NCBI RefSeq assembly: GCF_004367585.1
Contig: NZ_CP038015.1
Span: forward strand, 1,618,001 to 1,682,000
Source of the DNA: Paenisporosarcina antarctica
GTDB lineage: Bacteria; Bacillota; Bacilli; Bacillales_A; Planococcaceae
Direction of reading: 5' to 3'
DNA length: 64,000 nucleotides
How positions within the stretch are numbered: position 1 is the first letter of the stretch; each line of letters opens with the position of its first letter. The translations under genes and the position numbers were made by a program. Under the pieces are notes generated by a model. It was not told where the DNA came from, searched no databases, and was given only the letters and a program-made list of their open reading frames with translations. Positions 53,647-62,709 of this stretch are shown here, piece by piece.

Positions 53647-54606
53647 TCAACGTAATCGCATTCCGAGAAATTCGCTTAAAGCTTGCTTATTTTTATCGAC
53701 ATTTATTTCAATTACAGATCCTACACCTGGAAAAGAACTGAAATCATAACTTTTTTCTATAGGAATAGTCAGTTTGTTAATATTTACTCCCCCACTAAAC
53801 CCTAGACTTAGGACATGTTTGATTTCTTCAGTTGTCGAGTAATCAGTCTGAACATAACCTTGAATTGCACCAGCAAATTTAGGGTAATAAAAAGCATTTA
53901 AAGGACTAAGCACTTCTTCTTTAAGTGCCTCCATAACTTTTTGTTGTCTAGCGACTCTACCAAAATCGCCTTCTTCATCAGCTCGAAATCTTGCATAGCC
54001 CAAAAGTTCTTGTCCATTTAACTGTTGAACACCCTGTTCAAGCGATACACCAATTTTCTCCGACATCGCTTTCTCAACATCAATTGTAACGCCACTTGGT
54101 GCAACAATATCAACTAAAGACTCAAAACTCTCAAAATCGATTAATGCATAATGATGAATGGGGACACCAAACATACTTGAAATTGTATCTTTTAATAGTT
54201 GAACGCCGCCTAACGAATACGCTACATTTAACTTTTGTGGTTTATATCCACCTGGAATTGAGGCATAAATATCTCGCATAAAAGACACTATGTTTACTTC
54301 GTCTGTTTCTTTGTTCCACGAAACGAGCATCATTGTATCTGAACGCGATATTCCACTTTCACTAATATCTGCTCCAAGTACCAATACATTCTGAATTGAG
54401 GAATTCTTCACATCTAGCGAATCACCTGTGAATTTAATATCTTTTTGATCTTTAGTAGAAGCTAAATCTTTTCCGGCTTTATACTGAAAAATAGAGAAGA
54501 CAACTAATCCAATGAGTAAAAGGAATGTAATAGTCATAAAGAAACGGCCAAAGCGCAATTTTCTTTTCTTTTTCATGGACCGACGATTTGGACCTTGCTC
54601 TTCCAT
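53647..54606 (-). CDS. LytR-CpsA-Psr (LCP) family cell wall polymer ligase
   Basis: A 319-residue membrane protein: cytoplasmic basic N-terminus, one transmembrane helix at about residues 20-40 and an extracellular LCP domain with GADISESGISRSDTMMLVSW (about residues 80-98), SFMRDIYASIPGGY and RADEEGDFGRVARQQKVM. The conserved arginines and aspartates for pyrophosphate binding are visible. LCP proteins attach wall teichoic acids or other polymers to peptidoglycan. GGGGG precedes the ATG; it is divergent from msrA. Confidence 0.9.
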   Translation of the reverse strand: MEEQGPNRRSMKKKRKLRFGRFFMTITFLLLIGLVVFSIFQYKAGKDLASTKDQKDIKFTGDSLDVKNSSIQNVLVLGADISESGISRSDTMMLVSWNKETDEVNIVSFMRDIYASIPGGYKPQKLNVAYSLGGVQLLKDTISSMFGVPIHHYALIDFESFESLVDIVAPSGVTIDVEKAMSEKIGVSLEQGVQQLNGQELLGYARFRADEEGDFGRVARQQKVMEALKEEVLSPLNAFYYPKFAGAIQGYVQTDYSTTEEIKHVLSLGFSGGVNINKLTIPIEKSYDFSSFPGVGSVIEINVDKNKQALSEFLGMRLR

Positions 54607-54690
54607 AACGCTTCCCCCTTTTTTACTTACGAATAATAGAACGAAATGAGACCAAATAAGTTGCGTTTTTCACTTTCTCAATCATAGTTG

Positions 54691-54719
54691 TTGAGCACTG
54701 ATCATGCAAGTGCTACAAT
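54691..54719 (+). promoter_or_regulatory. Sigma-A promoter of msrA
   Basis: TTGAGC at 54691-54696 and TACAAT at 54714-54719 are separated by exactly 17 bases, with a TG in front of the -10. It lies 35 bases before the msrA start. Confidence 0.65.
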
Positions 54720-54753
54720 ACGATTTATGCAGAGTTTGGAAGGGGTTTTTGAA

Positions 54754-55272
54754 ATGAATAAAGCTACATTTGCTGGTGGGTGTTTTTGGTGTATGGTTAA
54801 GCCTTTTGATCAATGGGAAGGCATTGAATCGGTTGTTTCCGGTTATATGGGTGGACATGTTAAAAATCCAACATATGAAGATGTTAAAAAAGGAGATTCA
54901 GGCCATTTGGAAGCAGTACAAATTCAGTTTGATTCATCTATTTTTACATATGATCAATTGCTTGAGATTTTTTGGCAACAAATTGACCCGACTGATGACG
55001 GGGGGCAATTCCAAGATCGAGGAGATTCATATAAAACAGCTATATTCACACATTCTGATGAGCAATTGGAAAAAGCAATTAACTCGAAACGATTACTTGC
55101 TGCAAGTGGACGATTCACAAAACCGATTGTTACACCTATTCGTCCAGCACAAACTTTCTATGTCGCAGAAGATTATCACCAAGATTATTATAAAAAAGAA
55201 CCGGAAAATTACGCAGAAGATCGCGCGTTATCCGGCCGTGATGAATTTATCCAAGAAAATTGGGAGAAATAG
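54754..55272 (+). CDS. msrA: Peptide-methionine (S)-S-oxide reductase
   Basis: A 172-residue repair enzyme that reduces methionine-S-sulfoxide in proteins. The catalytic motif GCFWC is at residues 9-13 (nucleophilic Cys10), with the usual GYMGG and [15 protein letters not shown] segments. The C-terminus is of the Cys-poor type. The ATG at 54754 follows GAAGGGG by about eight bases; upstream frames have no signal. Thioredoxin is the usual reductant. Confidence 0.92.
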   Translation: MNKATFAGGCFWCMVKPFDQWEGIESVVSGYMGGHVKNPTYEDVKKGDSGHLEAVQIQFDSSIFTYDQLLEIFWQQIDPTDDGGQFQDRGDSYKTAIFTHSDEQLEKAINSKRLLAASGRFTKPIVTPIRPAQTFYVAEDYHQDYYKKEPENYAEDRALSGRDEFIQENWEK

Positions 55273-55279
55273 TTTGTTA

Positions 55280-56467
55280 TTAGCCTTGCATTTGCAAGGT
55301 TTTTTTATTTAATAAAAGAGTGACGATAAACATTCCTACAATTAATCCGAGCATGACTAAATACGTATTTTGATGCGTCCCGCTCCAATCATATAAGATA
55401 CCAATTGCGAGAGGAACCATCCCCCCCATGATGAATCCTCCAGTTTGAACCATCGCCGTCCATGAATTTGCTTCTTTCGCATCAGTTGTTTCGTCAAGTG
55501 GTAACAATAGAGCAAGTGGGAATAATCCGCCTAACGTCAAACCTAAGAGAATCGAGGCTGGCCAAATCAGCGTAACACTTCCTGTTAATAAAAGGATAAG
55601 ACCAATTGTGCCAAGGAAGAGCGAAAAATAAATCCAAAAAGAGCGATTCGGAAATTTTTCAAGTAGTAGTGGAATGGAGATATTAGCAAATATTTGCGCT
55701 ACTGTCAAAACACTAATTACAGATCCAGCTTCAATAAGACTAAACCCTAATTCACTTGCTGCAGATGCAAGCCATGTCATTAAGGAGAAGAATAATGAAG
55801 CTTGGAAACCAAAGAACAATAAAATGAGCCAGGCTCTTTTATTAGACCACGGTGAACGAAAAACAACTTGTTGTTGTCGTTTTATGTTTAGTGGTTCTTC
55901 TTGTTGCGGTTTCATAGCAACAAACCATACTAAATAAGCAAGTAAAGCTAAAGTAGACCAAAAGGCTAAAGCGAACTCCCATTTCTCTCCTATCCAAACA
56001 TATAAAACACCAGTTAATCCAGCACTCAGAGTTGCGCCTGCACCCATTCCTAAAGAATAGATGCCGATTGCAGAGGCAGTTCGAGTAGGGAATTTTTCTT
56101 TTATTAATGAGGATATTATGGGACCTATAATTGCAATCGCTACTCCAATAACAAAAGCTGTCACTAAAAGTGAAATGTAATCATTTAACCAAGCACGGAT
56201 GAGTGTAAGAATACCAATGATACCAATTAATAAGGATATTCCACGTCTCTGTCCAAACTTGTTTAACCAATGCACAGCTAGTGGAGCAAATAATCCCATA
56301 CAAATAACTGGAACCGCAGTTAATAAGCTCACTTCACTGTTCGTTAAATTCAAATCATTACGAATAGTATCTAACAATGGACCGATAGATGTAACAGCTG
56401 GTCGTAGATTTAATGCAATTAAGAAAATTGCGAATAATAATGATGTCATTGATTTTTGAGAATTCAT
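55280..56467 (-). CDS. MFS transporter, CynX/NimT-type
   Basis: A 395-residue major facilitator protein with 12 hydrophobic segments, and the family-type start ALNLRPAVTSIGPLLDTI, where cyanate and nitroimidazole transport relatives have RPxxTSxGP. The loop motif GQRRG is present (about residue 72). The cargo is unknown. The end of the gene overlaps the msrA terminator at 55284-55305. A TCAGACGTCTGA palindrome lies 49 bases upstream of its start. Confidence 0.85.
   Translation of the reverse strand: MNSQKSMTSLLFAIFLIALNLRPAVTSIGPLLDTIRNDLNLTNSEVSLLTAVPVICMGLFAPLAVHWLNKFGQRRGISLLIGIIGILTLIRAWLNDYISLLVTAFVIGVAIAIIGPIISSLIKEKFPTRTASAIGIYSLGMGAGATLSAGLTGVLYVWIGEKWEFALAFWSTLALLAYLVWFVAMKPQQEEPLNIKRQQQVVFRSPWSNKRAWLILLFFGFQASLFFSLMTWLASAASELGFSLIEAGSVISVLTVAQIFANISIPLLLEKFPNRSFWIYFSLFLGTIGLILLLTGSVTLIWPASILLGLTLGGLFPLALLLPLDETTDAKEANSWTAMVQTGGFIMGGMVPLAIGILYDWSGTHQNTYLVMLGLIVGMFIVTLLLNKKTLQMQG
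55284..55305 (+). terminator. Terminator after msrA
   Basis: CCTTGCA and TGCAAGG with a two-base loop, followed by seven T residues; it overlaps the 3' end of the convergent transporter gene. Confidence 0.75.
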
Positions 56468-56515
56468 AATTTCACAGTCCTTTATTTATGATAGTTCTTT
56501 ATTAAGTAAACCATA

Positions 56516-56527
56516 TCAGACGTCTGA
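56516..56527. promoter_or_regulatory. TCAGACGTCTGA palindrome upstream of the MFS gene
   Basis: A perfect 12-base palindrome about 50 bases from the start codon of the MFS gene. It may bind a dimeric regulator, but it is short. Confidence 0.3.
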
Positions 56528-56660
56528 CCACAATGATATAATGACAAATATCGAATTGCGGAACATGTGTTTCATAATTAGTTTTGTACATTAGTTTAAC
56601 CGTATATTTCAACATAATGTTCTTAAGTTGAATCTCGGCTACGTTAAAAAAGGCTTCCAT

Positions 56661-58016
56661 TTACACAACTGGAAGTCCTTCCTTATATAGATTAATTTGA
56701 TTGCGACCAAGTGATTTAGCTAAATACATTGCTTGGTCAGCGTTCTTGATAATAACTTCTCGCGATTGATGTTCAGTGACTTCGCATATTCCAGCAGAAA
56801 ACGACAATTTCACTGAATCCATACGATATTTTAATAACTCATCATTGCAACATGCTTGGAGAGACAGTAATTGCCGTTGTGTTTCTATACCATTTTTATT
56901 ATGAAACAGTAGCATAAATTCTTCCCCACCCCATCTTGCAACAATATTCGGGCTAGGTATTTGCCTTTTCAATAAATTGGAAAAAGTTTGAAGGGCGATG
57001 TCACCAAAAGTATGCCCATATTGATCATTAATATTTTTAAAATAGTCTAGATCTAAGATTGCTATTGTGAAGGGCTGCCTATTTTTTTCAAGTTGATGTT
57101 GAGCTTTTTTAATTTCATCAATCATTTTACGTCGATTATATAAGGATGTTAAAGGATCCGTAATAGATAACTCTTTCACTTGATCCACTAAATGTTCTAA
57201 TTCTTTATTCCGTTGTTGCAGCTGATATTCTGTTTCTTTTCTTTCTGTAATATCAACGTGAGTACCAATCATACGTAACGCCACCCCATACTCATCGCGT
57301 TTTACGGCTTTCCCTCTATCTAAAATCCAACGATAGGTTCCGTCTGAGTGTCGTAAACGATGTTCACTTTCAAAAAAAACAGAGTCATTTCGAATATGTT
57401 CTTCGATGACCTCATTCACTTTTTCAACATCCAATGGGTGAATTCGTTTTCTCCACTCGATTAATTGGTTAGGTAATTCATGTTCTTCATATCCGAGCAT
57501 ACTTTTCCAATGTTTCGAGAAAAATACATCATTCTTTTCCAAATCCCAGTCCCAGACGCCCTCCCTCGCACTGTCTATAGCTGTTGCCCATTGATGCTCG
57601 AGAGATATATGCATATTTATTTCTTGTTTAATTTCAGTTTGATCAAAAAGAAAAGAAAAATTTGAGATTTTGCTCGTAATATTATCTTGCTTTAAATATG
57701 TATAGGATTTAATAAAGCGGATATCTCCATTTTTCGCATAAATTCGATAAGAAGATTCCCAAGGGCTTTGGGACGCAATTCGTTGAACCATAGCGGCCCG
57801 AAACTTGTCTCTATCTTCTTCAAATATAATCGATAATATAGGTACATTGCCAGTAATAATATCTTCAGGAGTGTACCCGAAAATTCGCTCAACATTTGGA
57901 GTTATTTGATCGACCACTTTATTCTCTTCATCTATTTTCCAGTGCATAAATATTATAGGGCCATTCCAAGTCATTTCCTGAAATGGTTCTACAAAAGAAT
58001 ATTCCATATTACCCAC
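56661..58016 (-). CDS. Diguanylate cyclase with two PAS domains
   Basis: A 451-residue signalling protein: PAS domain at about residues 25-120, a second PAS-PAC at about 150-270 (ending in GTHVDITERKETEYQLQQ), and a C-terminal GGDEF domain with intact active site RWGGEEFMLLF (about 385), preceded by SITDPLTSLYNRR. It should make cyclic di-GMP in response to a PAS-bound signal. No EAL domain or membrane segment is seen. The GTG at 58016 is preferred because of AGGTGGG six bases before it, with the ATG at 58007 as an alternative. Confidence 0.88.
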   Translation of the reverse strand: MGNMEYSFVEPFQEMTWNGPIIFMHWKIDEENKVVDQITPNVERIFGYTPEDIITGNVPILSIIFEEDRDKFRAAMVQRIASQSPWESSYRIYAKNGDIRFIKSYTYLKQDNITSKISNFSFLFDQTEIKQEINMHISLEHQWATAIDSAREGVWDWDLEKNDVFFSKHWKSMLGYEEHELPNQLIEWRKRIHPLDVEKVNEVIEEHIRNDSVFFESEHRLRHSDGTYRWILDRGKAVKRDEYGVALRMIGTHVDITERKETEYQLQQRNKELEHLVDQVKELSITDPLTSLYNRRKMIDEIKKAQHQLEKNRQPFTIAILDLDYFKNINDQYGHTFGDIALQTFSNLLKRQIPSPNIVARWGGEEFMLLFHNKNGIETQRQLLSLQACCNDELLKYRMDSVKLSFSAGICEVTEHQSREVIIKNADQAMYLAKSLGRNQINLYKEGLPVV

Positions 58017-58318
58017 TAAATCCCACCTGACTTATGACACTAGTATAACTGAATACACAGATTTCGGCTACTTGATTTAAAGAATACCAATTTCTAGCGT
58101 CTCTACTCAGTCATTTGATAACTGCTGTTATACCAGATATTTTTACATATGTATTTTAGAAAACTGAAGGAATAAATCTTCTCCATTAAAATTAGCAGGT
58201 CCTCTTATTTCTGCTTGTTTTAAGGAAATACGGATGATACGTTTCGCTCATACAAATATTATATCTTGAATCAAGGATAGTTTCCACTTAAAAAATCGAG
58301 CACTCTTACACCTATTTA
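58017..58318. other. Intergenic region upstream of the ABC-F gene
   Basis: About 300 bases of AT-rich DNA between divergent genes. I see no hairpin, upstream ORF or attenuator; the leader of the ABC-F gene seems to be very short. Confidence 0.4.
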
Positions 58319-58327
58319 TGCTATAAT
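58319..58327 (+). promoter_or_regulatory. Extended -10 promoter of the ABC-F gene
   Basis: TGCTATAAT (TG at 58319-58320, TATAAT 58322-58327) lies 33 bases before the start codon, and the leader would be short (about 27 bases). Confidence 0.5.
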
Positions 58328-58360
58328 TGAAGCATTGTGAAAAATATAGGAGGTTCAAAC

Positions 58361-59968
58361 ATGATTGCTGTAAGTAATGTAAGTTTACGCTTCGGAGATC
58401 GTAAGCTATTCGAAGACGTTAATATAAGATTCAACCCAGGAAACTGTTACGGATTAATAGGTGCTAATGGTGCTGGAAAGTCAACTTTCATTAAAATTTT
58501 ATCAGGTGATATCGAAACACAAGAAGGAAATGTCATCATGGATCCTGACGAACGTTTAGCTGTCTTAAAACAAGATCACTTTGAATATGAAGAGTTTGAA
58601 GTATTAGAAACAGTGATGATGGGTCATAAACGTTTGTACGAAGTTATGAATGAAAAAAATGCTATTTATATGAAAGAAAATTTTTCTGATGAAGATGGTA
58701 TGCGTGCTGCAGAACTAGAAGGTGAGTTTGCAGATATGAATGGATGGGAAGCAGAATCTGATGCTGCCATTCTTTTACAGGGCTTAGGAATTGGCGATGA
58801 ATCTTTATCAAAAAAAATGGCTGACTTAACTGGTTCAGAAAAAGTAAAAGTATTACTGGCGCAAGCTTTATTTGGTAAACCAGATGTCTTATTACTCGAT
58901 GAGCCAACTAACCATTTAGACTTAAAGGCAATCCAATGGTTAGAAGAATTTTTAATTAACTTTTCCAACACGGTTATCGTTGTATCCCATGACCGACACT
59001 TTCTAAACAAAGTATGTACGCATATTGCTGACCTTGATTTCGGGAAGATTCAAGTTTATATAGGAAACTATGACTTCTGGTATGAATCAAGCCAACTAGC
59101 GCTTAAATTGTCTCAAGACCAAAATACTAAAAAAGAAGAAAAAATTAAAGAACTTCAAGCGTTTATTGCACGATTTAGTGCTAATGCTTCGAAATCAAAG
59201 CAAGCAACTTCTCGTAAGAAAACGTTAGATAAAATTGAATTAGATGATATTCGACCTTCATCACGTAAATATCCTTACGTAAACTTTCAAATGGGCCGCG
59301 ACATTGGGAACGATGTTTTAACTGCTTCAGGGATTTCAATGGAACGTGAAGGTAAAAAATTATTTGATGACGTACATTTTTCCGTTAATAAAGATGATAA
59401 AATCATTTTGATCGGTGATCCAATTGCTAAATCAACATTACTTCGTGTGTTAGCTGAAGAAGTTGAACCAAGTGAAGGATCGATTCGTTGGGGGGTAACC
59501 ACCACACGCTCTTACTTCCCGATCGATTACAGTGAATACTTTACTGGAAATGAATTATCTCTAGTAGATTGGTTACGTCAGTATTCTCCTGATGATGAAA
59601 GTGAAACTTTTTTACGCGGGTTCTTAGGACGTATGTTGTTCTCTGGAGAAGAAGTGAAGAAAAAACCTTCAGTTCTATCTGGTGGTGAAAAAGTACGTTG
59701 TATGTTATCAAGAATGATGCTTGCAAATGCTAATGTACTTCTTTTAGATGAGCCAACTAACCATTTAGACTTAGAATCAATTCAAGCTGTTAATAACGGG
59801 TTGATTACCTTCAAAGGTGCTATGATATTTACTTCTCATGACCATCAGTTTATTCACACGATTGCCAATCGTGTGATTGAAATTATGCCAGATGGTTCAA
59901 TACTTGACAAAGAGTTATCATTTGATCAATTTTTAGAGTGGAAAGATTCTCAAGGAATTAAAAATTAA
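58361..59968 (+). CDS. ABC-F family ATPase, YkpA/YbiT-like
   Basis: A 535-residue soluble protein with two nucleotide-binding domains and no membrane part, as in translation-associated ABC-F proteins. Domain 1: Walker A GANGAGKST (about residue 37), LTGSEKVKVLLAQ signature, LLLDEPTNHLD. Domain 2: a degenerate P-loop GDPIAKST (about residue 350) with no Gly before Lys, but intact LSGGEKVRC signature and LLLDEPTNHLDLES. A charged linker with ATSRKK separates them. The ATG at 58361 follows AGGAGG. Its function, if like relatives, is in ribosome relief, but no antibiotic-resistance extension is evident. Confidence 0.88.
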   Translation: MIAVSNVSLRFGDRKLFEDVNIRFNPGNCYGLIGANGAGKSTFIKILSGDIETQEGNVIMDPDERLAVLKQDHFEYEEFEVLETVMMGHKRLYEVMNEKNAIYMKENFSDEDGMRAAELEGEFADMNGWEAESDAAILLQGLGIGDESLSKKMADLTGSEKVKVLLAQALFGKPDVLLLDEPTNHLDLKAIQWLEEFLINFSNTVIVVSHDRHFLNKVCTHIADLDFGKIQVYIGNYDFWYESSQLALKLSQDQNTKKEEKIKELQAFIARFSANASKSKQATSRKKTLDKIELDDIRPSSRKYPYVNFQMGRDIGNDVLTASGISMEREGKKLFDDVHFSVNKDDKIILIGDPIAKSTLLRVLAEEVEPSEGSIRWGVTTTRSYFPIDYSEYFTGNELSLVDWLRQYSPDDESETFLRGFLGRMLFSGEEVKKKPSVLSGGEKVRCMLSRMMLANANVLLLDEPTNHLDLESIQAVNNGLITFKGAMIFTSHDHQFIHTIANRVIEIMPDGSILDKELSFDQFLEWKDSQGIKN

Positions 59969-60004
59969 AAATAATCCAGAAAATTGAAAAGCTCCACATA
60001 AAGA

Positions 60005-60038
60005 AAGTCCGAAGGGTAATTGTCCCCTTCGGACTTTT
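60005..60038. terminator. Bidirectional terminator between the ABC-F and DUF1232 genes
   Basis: Perfect 13-base arms AAAGTCCGAAGGG and CCCTTCGGACTTT with an eight-base loop; followed by T residues and overlapping the stop of the convergent gene. Confidence 0.8.
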
Positions 60039-60523
60039 TATTTTGAATTTTTCATAAATCGTCCAAGGAGAGATTTTGATGGCAATTTACTAAGAATTCT
60101 ATCACTTATTTTTAAAGTTTTTCTTAACACATCAAGTAACTTTTGATCTCCTACCCAATGTTCTTCTAAAATAGTTGCAGAATATTTATTTAGTAGCATA
60201 TTCACAATAAATGTAGTAACAATAATATCGTCCATAAATCCACCTGGACCAATCAACCCTTCAGAAATAAAATCGAAAGGTGCAATAAAGTACAAGATAC
60301 CGCTACCTATTAAGACTTTGCTTTTTCCATCAATGCGATTGTCTAATAATGTTCTTGTTAGTAAATGGAATAAATCTGGTGCGAATAGCAAATATGGAGC
60401 AAATTTGCTTACACTCCCTGCCCGGGTATTTAAATAGGAAGTGATTTTATTGCGAATCTTCACATAAAAGTCTTGTTGTTTTTGAATACTAGGTAATTTT
60501 TCTGTTAATTCTATTTTAGTCAT
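60038..60523 (-). CDS. DUF1232 (YkvA-like) membrane protein
   Basis: A 161-residue protein with the DUF1232 signature LIGSGILYFIAPFDFISEGLIGPGGFMDDIIV (centre about residue 95), a hydrophobic hairpin ending in an Asp pair. It is widespread in Bacillales; YkvA of B. subtilis is a relative. No function is established. AAGGGGG stands before its ATG. Confidence 0.8.
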   Translation of the reverse strand: MTKIELTEKLPSIQKQQDFYVKIRNKITSYLNTRAGSVSKFAPYLLFAPDLFHLLTRTLLDNRIDGKSKVLIGSGILYFIAPFDFISEGLIGPGGFMDDIIVTTFIVNMLLNKYSATILEEHWVGDQKLLDVLRKTLKISDRILSKLPSKSLLGRFMKNSK

Positions 60524-60625
60524 GTTAATCCCCCTTACAACTTACAATTATTAAAACTGAATTTTGAAACTTTTTAACGTAAAAAACGTCTATACTTGTA
60601 TACGATTAACTGGAGGGTCACCGAT

Positions 60626-61306
60626 ATGAAATTATTAAAAGGTAGTGTGTTATTTATAGTGCTGTTACTCATCACTTCATGTAATACAGTTACTGATAAA
60701 GACTCTTCTGCTGATAAGCCGGATGCTATAACTGAAGACACAAATAAAGTTGTCGAAGATACTGAAAAAAAAGTAGAAGAACCAGAAAAAGAAATGGTTG
60801 ACCTATCAAATTTCTTTATGGAGGACGGAGCGGTTGCTAATTACTTGGGCGATGGAAATGAATATGCAAGTTATCGAGCTCGTACACAATGGCATAATGA
60901 AAACTCTGTTTCCGTTTACGAAGACAATGGTGGAACTACAGTATTGCGAACTTATCGAATAACAGAAGAATCAATTGATTTAATAAAAGAAGAAGGCGAG
61001 TTTTACGACAAATTTAATCCGTCTGATGAGGAATTAAGAACGCTACCTAAGCTCTCTACTCTTCTTCAACTTCCTTTAGAAGAAGGTAAATCATTTGATG
61101 ATTGGATGATCATCAGTATCAATCAAACAATTGCCACACCTTATCAAACTTTTGAAAAAGGTATTCTTTTGGAAAAGACCGATGAAAGTGGAGCAATCCA
61201 GCGTAAGTATTTTGTTTCTAATTTTGGTGAGATAAAACGCGAATTTATTATGAGTGATGATGAAATCGAATTTAGCGTGACGTCAACTCTTGAATCGGTA
61301 GAATAA
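60626..61306 (+). CDS. Hypothetical lipoprotein
   Basis: A 226-residue protein with a lipoprotein signal: MKLLKG, a hydrophobic run, then lipobox ITSC (cysteine at about residue 19), followed by an acidic Asp/Glu/Lys-rich linker. The mature domain (WHNENSVSVYEDNGG, FDDWMIISINQTIATPYQTFEKG) looks like an all-beta surface protein. I do not recognise a family. GGAGGG precedes the ATG at 60626. Monocistronic, with a terminator at 61359-61388. Confidence 0.75.
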   Translation: MKLLKGSVLFIVLLLITSCNTVTDKDSSADKPDAITEDTNKVVEDTEKKVEEPEKEMVDLSNFFMEDGAVANYLGDGNEYASYRARTQWHNENSVSVYEDNGGTTVLRTYRITEESIDLIKEEGEFYDKFNPSDEELRTLPKLSTLLQLPLEEGKSFDDWMIISINQTIATPYQTFEKGILLEKTDESGAIQRKYFVSNFGEIKREFIMSDDEIEFSVTSTLESVE

Positions 61307-61358
61307 AAAACGTTTAATTCAAAAAAACTTTAGATAGAAGTATTATTTTTTTGAAAAA

Positions 61359-61388
61359 AGAGAGGCATCCGAATCAGGGGTGCCTCTT
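61359..61388 (+). terminator. Terminator after the 60626 lipoprotein gene
   Basis: AGAGGCATCC pairs with GGGGTGCCTCT around six bases, with A-rich and T-rich flanks. Confidence 0.75.
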
Positions 61389-61514
61389 TTACATGTCTAT
61401 ATTAGATTTTATACTTTAGATTATAATGCACCTCAAAATCACATACTCAATAGACAAACAATAGTGCCAATTACTAATTTTTTTAATTGGGTAATCTAAT
61501 CTAGTATTGTTGTT

Positions 61515-61808
61515 TTAGTATTGAATAGGTCTTCCATCTTTTAGCCACAAAATACCATGGTATGTTTGTAAATCATCATCGCATGCTTCGCAAAATTCTT
61601 GCTCTTCTTCGGTCCAGAAAGCCCAATAAGATCCTTTTTGCTGAGCTTCATGTGGATAAATCTTTCTGAATTTAGTCAATAATGATTCTAAATAAGCTAT
61701 CGCTTCCGCGTCAGTTGAAAATACCTGTTTTTCAATAATGGTCTCTTCCCAACCCGAGAACATCCACCATGGTTCATATCCAGCTTTCATATAAATAATT
61801 TCATTCAA
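61515..61808 (-). CDS. DUF1033 family protein
   Basis: A 97-residue cytoplasmic protein. IIYMKAGYEPWWMFSGWEE near the start, FRKIYPHEA and YWAFWTEEEQEFCEACDDDLQTYHGIL are those of the DUF1033 family of Bacillales as I recall it. The TTG at 61808 puts the start where family members begin, with AAAAGG about twelve bases upstream; the ATG at 61820 abuts the AAAAGG. It stands alone, with no partner seen. Function unknown. Confidence 0.72.
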   Translation of the reverse strand: MNEIIYMKAGYEPWWMFSGWEETIIEKQVFSTDAEAIAYLESLLTKFRKIYPHEAQQKGSYWAFWTEEEQEFCEACDDDLQTYHGILWLKDGRPIQY

Positions 61809-62037
61809 AATACAATTCATCCTTTTCTAAATATACCTTATCTTCATTTTAACAAAAGAAGTTTCAACGTCTACTTATTTGCCTATTCTTGAATGAAAAA
61901 TTCTCATTGTTACCAACACTAAAAAAATCGAAATGATTGATAAGTCCACTAAAATAATATAAGTTAAGTGTACAGGTGAAACCTTTTCTCATGCCAATCG
62001 TATGTATTAGATAAGAACTCTAAAGGAGGGTTGCAAC

Positions 62038-62709
62038 ATGATCGAAGTAAAGTACTTTTTCGTTCGACATTTGCTGAGTATTCCTATATTTATCGGAAGT
62101 TGGACAGCATTACAATCAGGATTAGCCGTTCATTTCGCACTTGCAGGACTTTTATCAATTGGTACTTACGCCATTAGCAATCAGCTCATTAAAATGGTCC
62201 AATCACGTATTATCGTTTCAAAGTTTGGATTGACCTTCACAGAGTATCGACATATTAAACTTCAGTTAAAGGAAGCTAAAATAAAACTTAAACAATTAAA
62301 TGGATATTATTTGAAAGTACGTTCAATACGAGCTTTTAAACAACTTTTTGAAATGAATAACCTTTCAAAACGTATTTTCCAAATTGTTAAAACTAATCCG
62401 AGCAAATTTTATCAAGTTGAAAGTTTTTTTTATGCTCACCTCGATACGGCAGTTGAACTTACGTCTAAATATACATTACTTGTTTCTCAGCCGGTGAAAG
62501 CACTTGATGTACAAATTGCTTTACAAGATACTCGCGACACACTGCTTGAGCTTAATCAAGTAATGGAGAAAGACTTGCGTCAAGTTCTGTCTTCAGATAT
62601 TGAACATTTAAAAATGGAACTAGATTTCGCCAAAATTTCACTTAAAAAACATGAAACTCCCCTACTGTTGAAAGGAGAATTACAAGATGACCGAAAATCA
62701 ACCGGTTAA
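62038..62709 (+). CDS. xpaC: XpaC family protein
   Basis: A 223-residue protein with two hydrophobic segments near the N-terminus (SIPIFIGSWTALQSGL and VHFALAGLLSIGTYAI) and a long helical cytoplasmic part, as in B. subtilis XpaC, named from 5-bromo-4-chloroindolyl phosphate hydrolysis. It is followed by telA with a 23-base overlap, the same pair as xpaC-yaaN in B. subtilis. AAAGGAGG precedes the ATG. Function unclear; an envelope or stress role is inferred from TelA. Confidence 0.85.
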   Translation: MIEVKYFFVRHLLSIPIFIGSWTALQSGLAVHFALAGLLSIGTYAISNQLIKMVQSRIIVSKFGLTFTEYRHIKLQLKEAKIKLKQLNGYYLKVRSIRAFKQLFEMNNLSKRIFQIVKTNPSKFYQVESFFYAHLDTAVELTSKYTLLVSQPVKALDVQIALQDTRDTLLELNQVMEKDLRQVLSSDIEHLKMELDFAKISLKKHETPLLLKGELQDDRKSTG

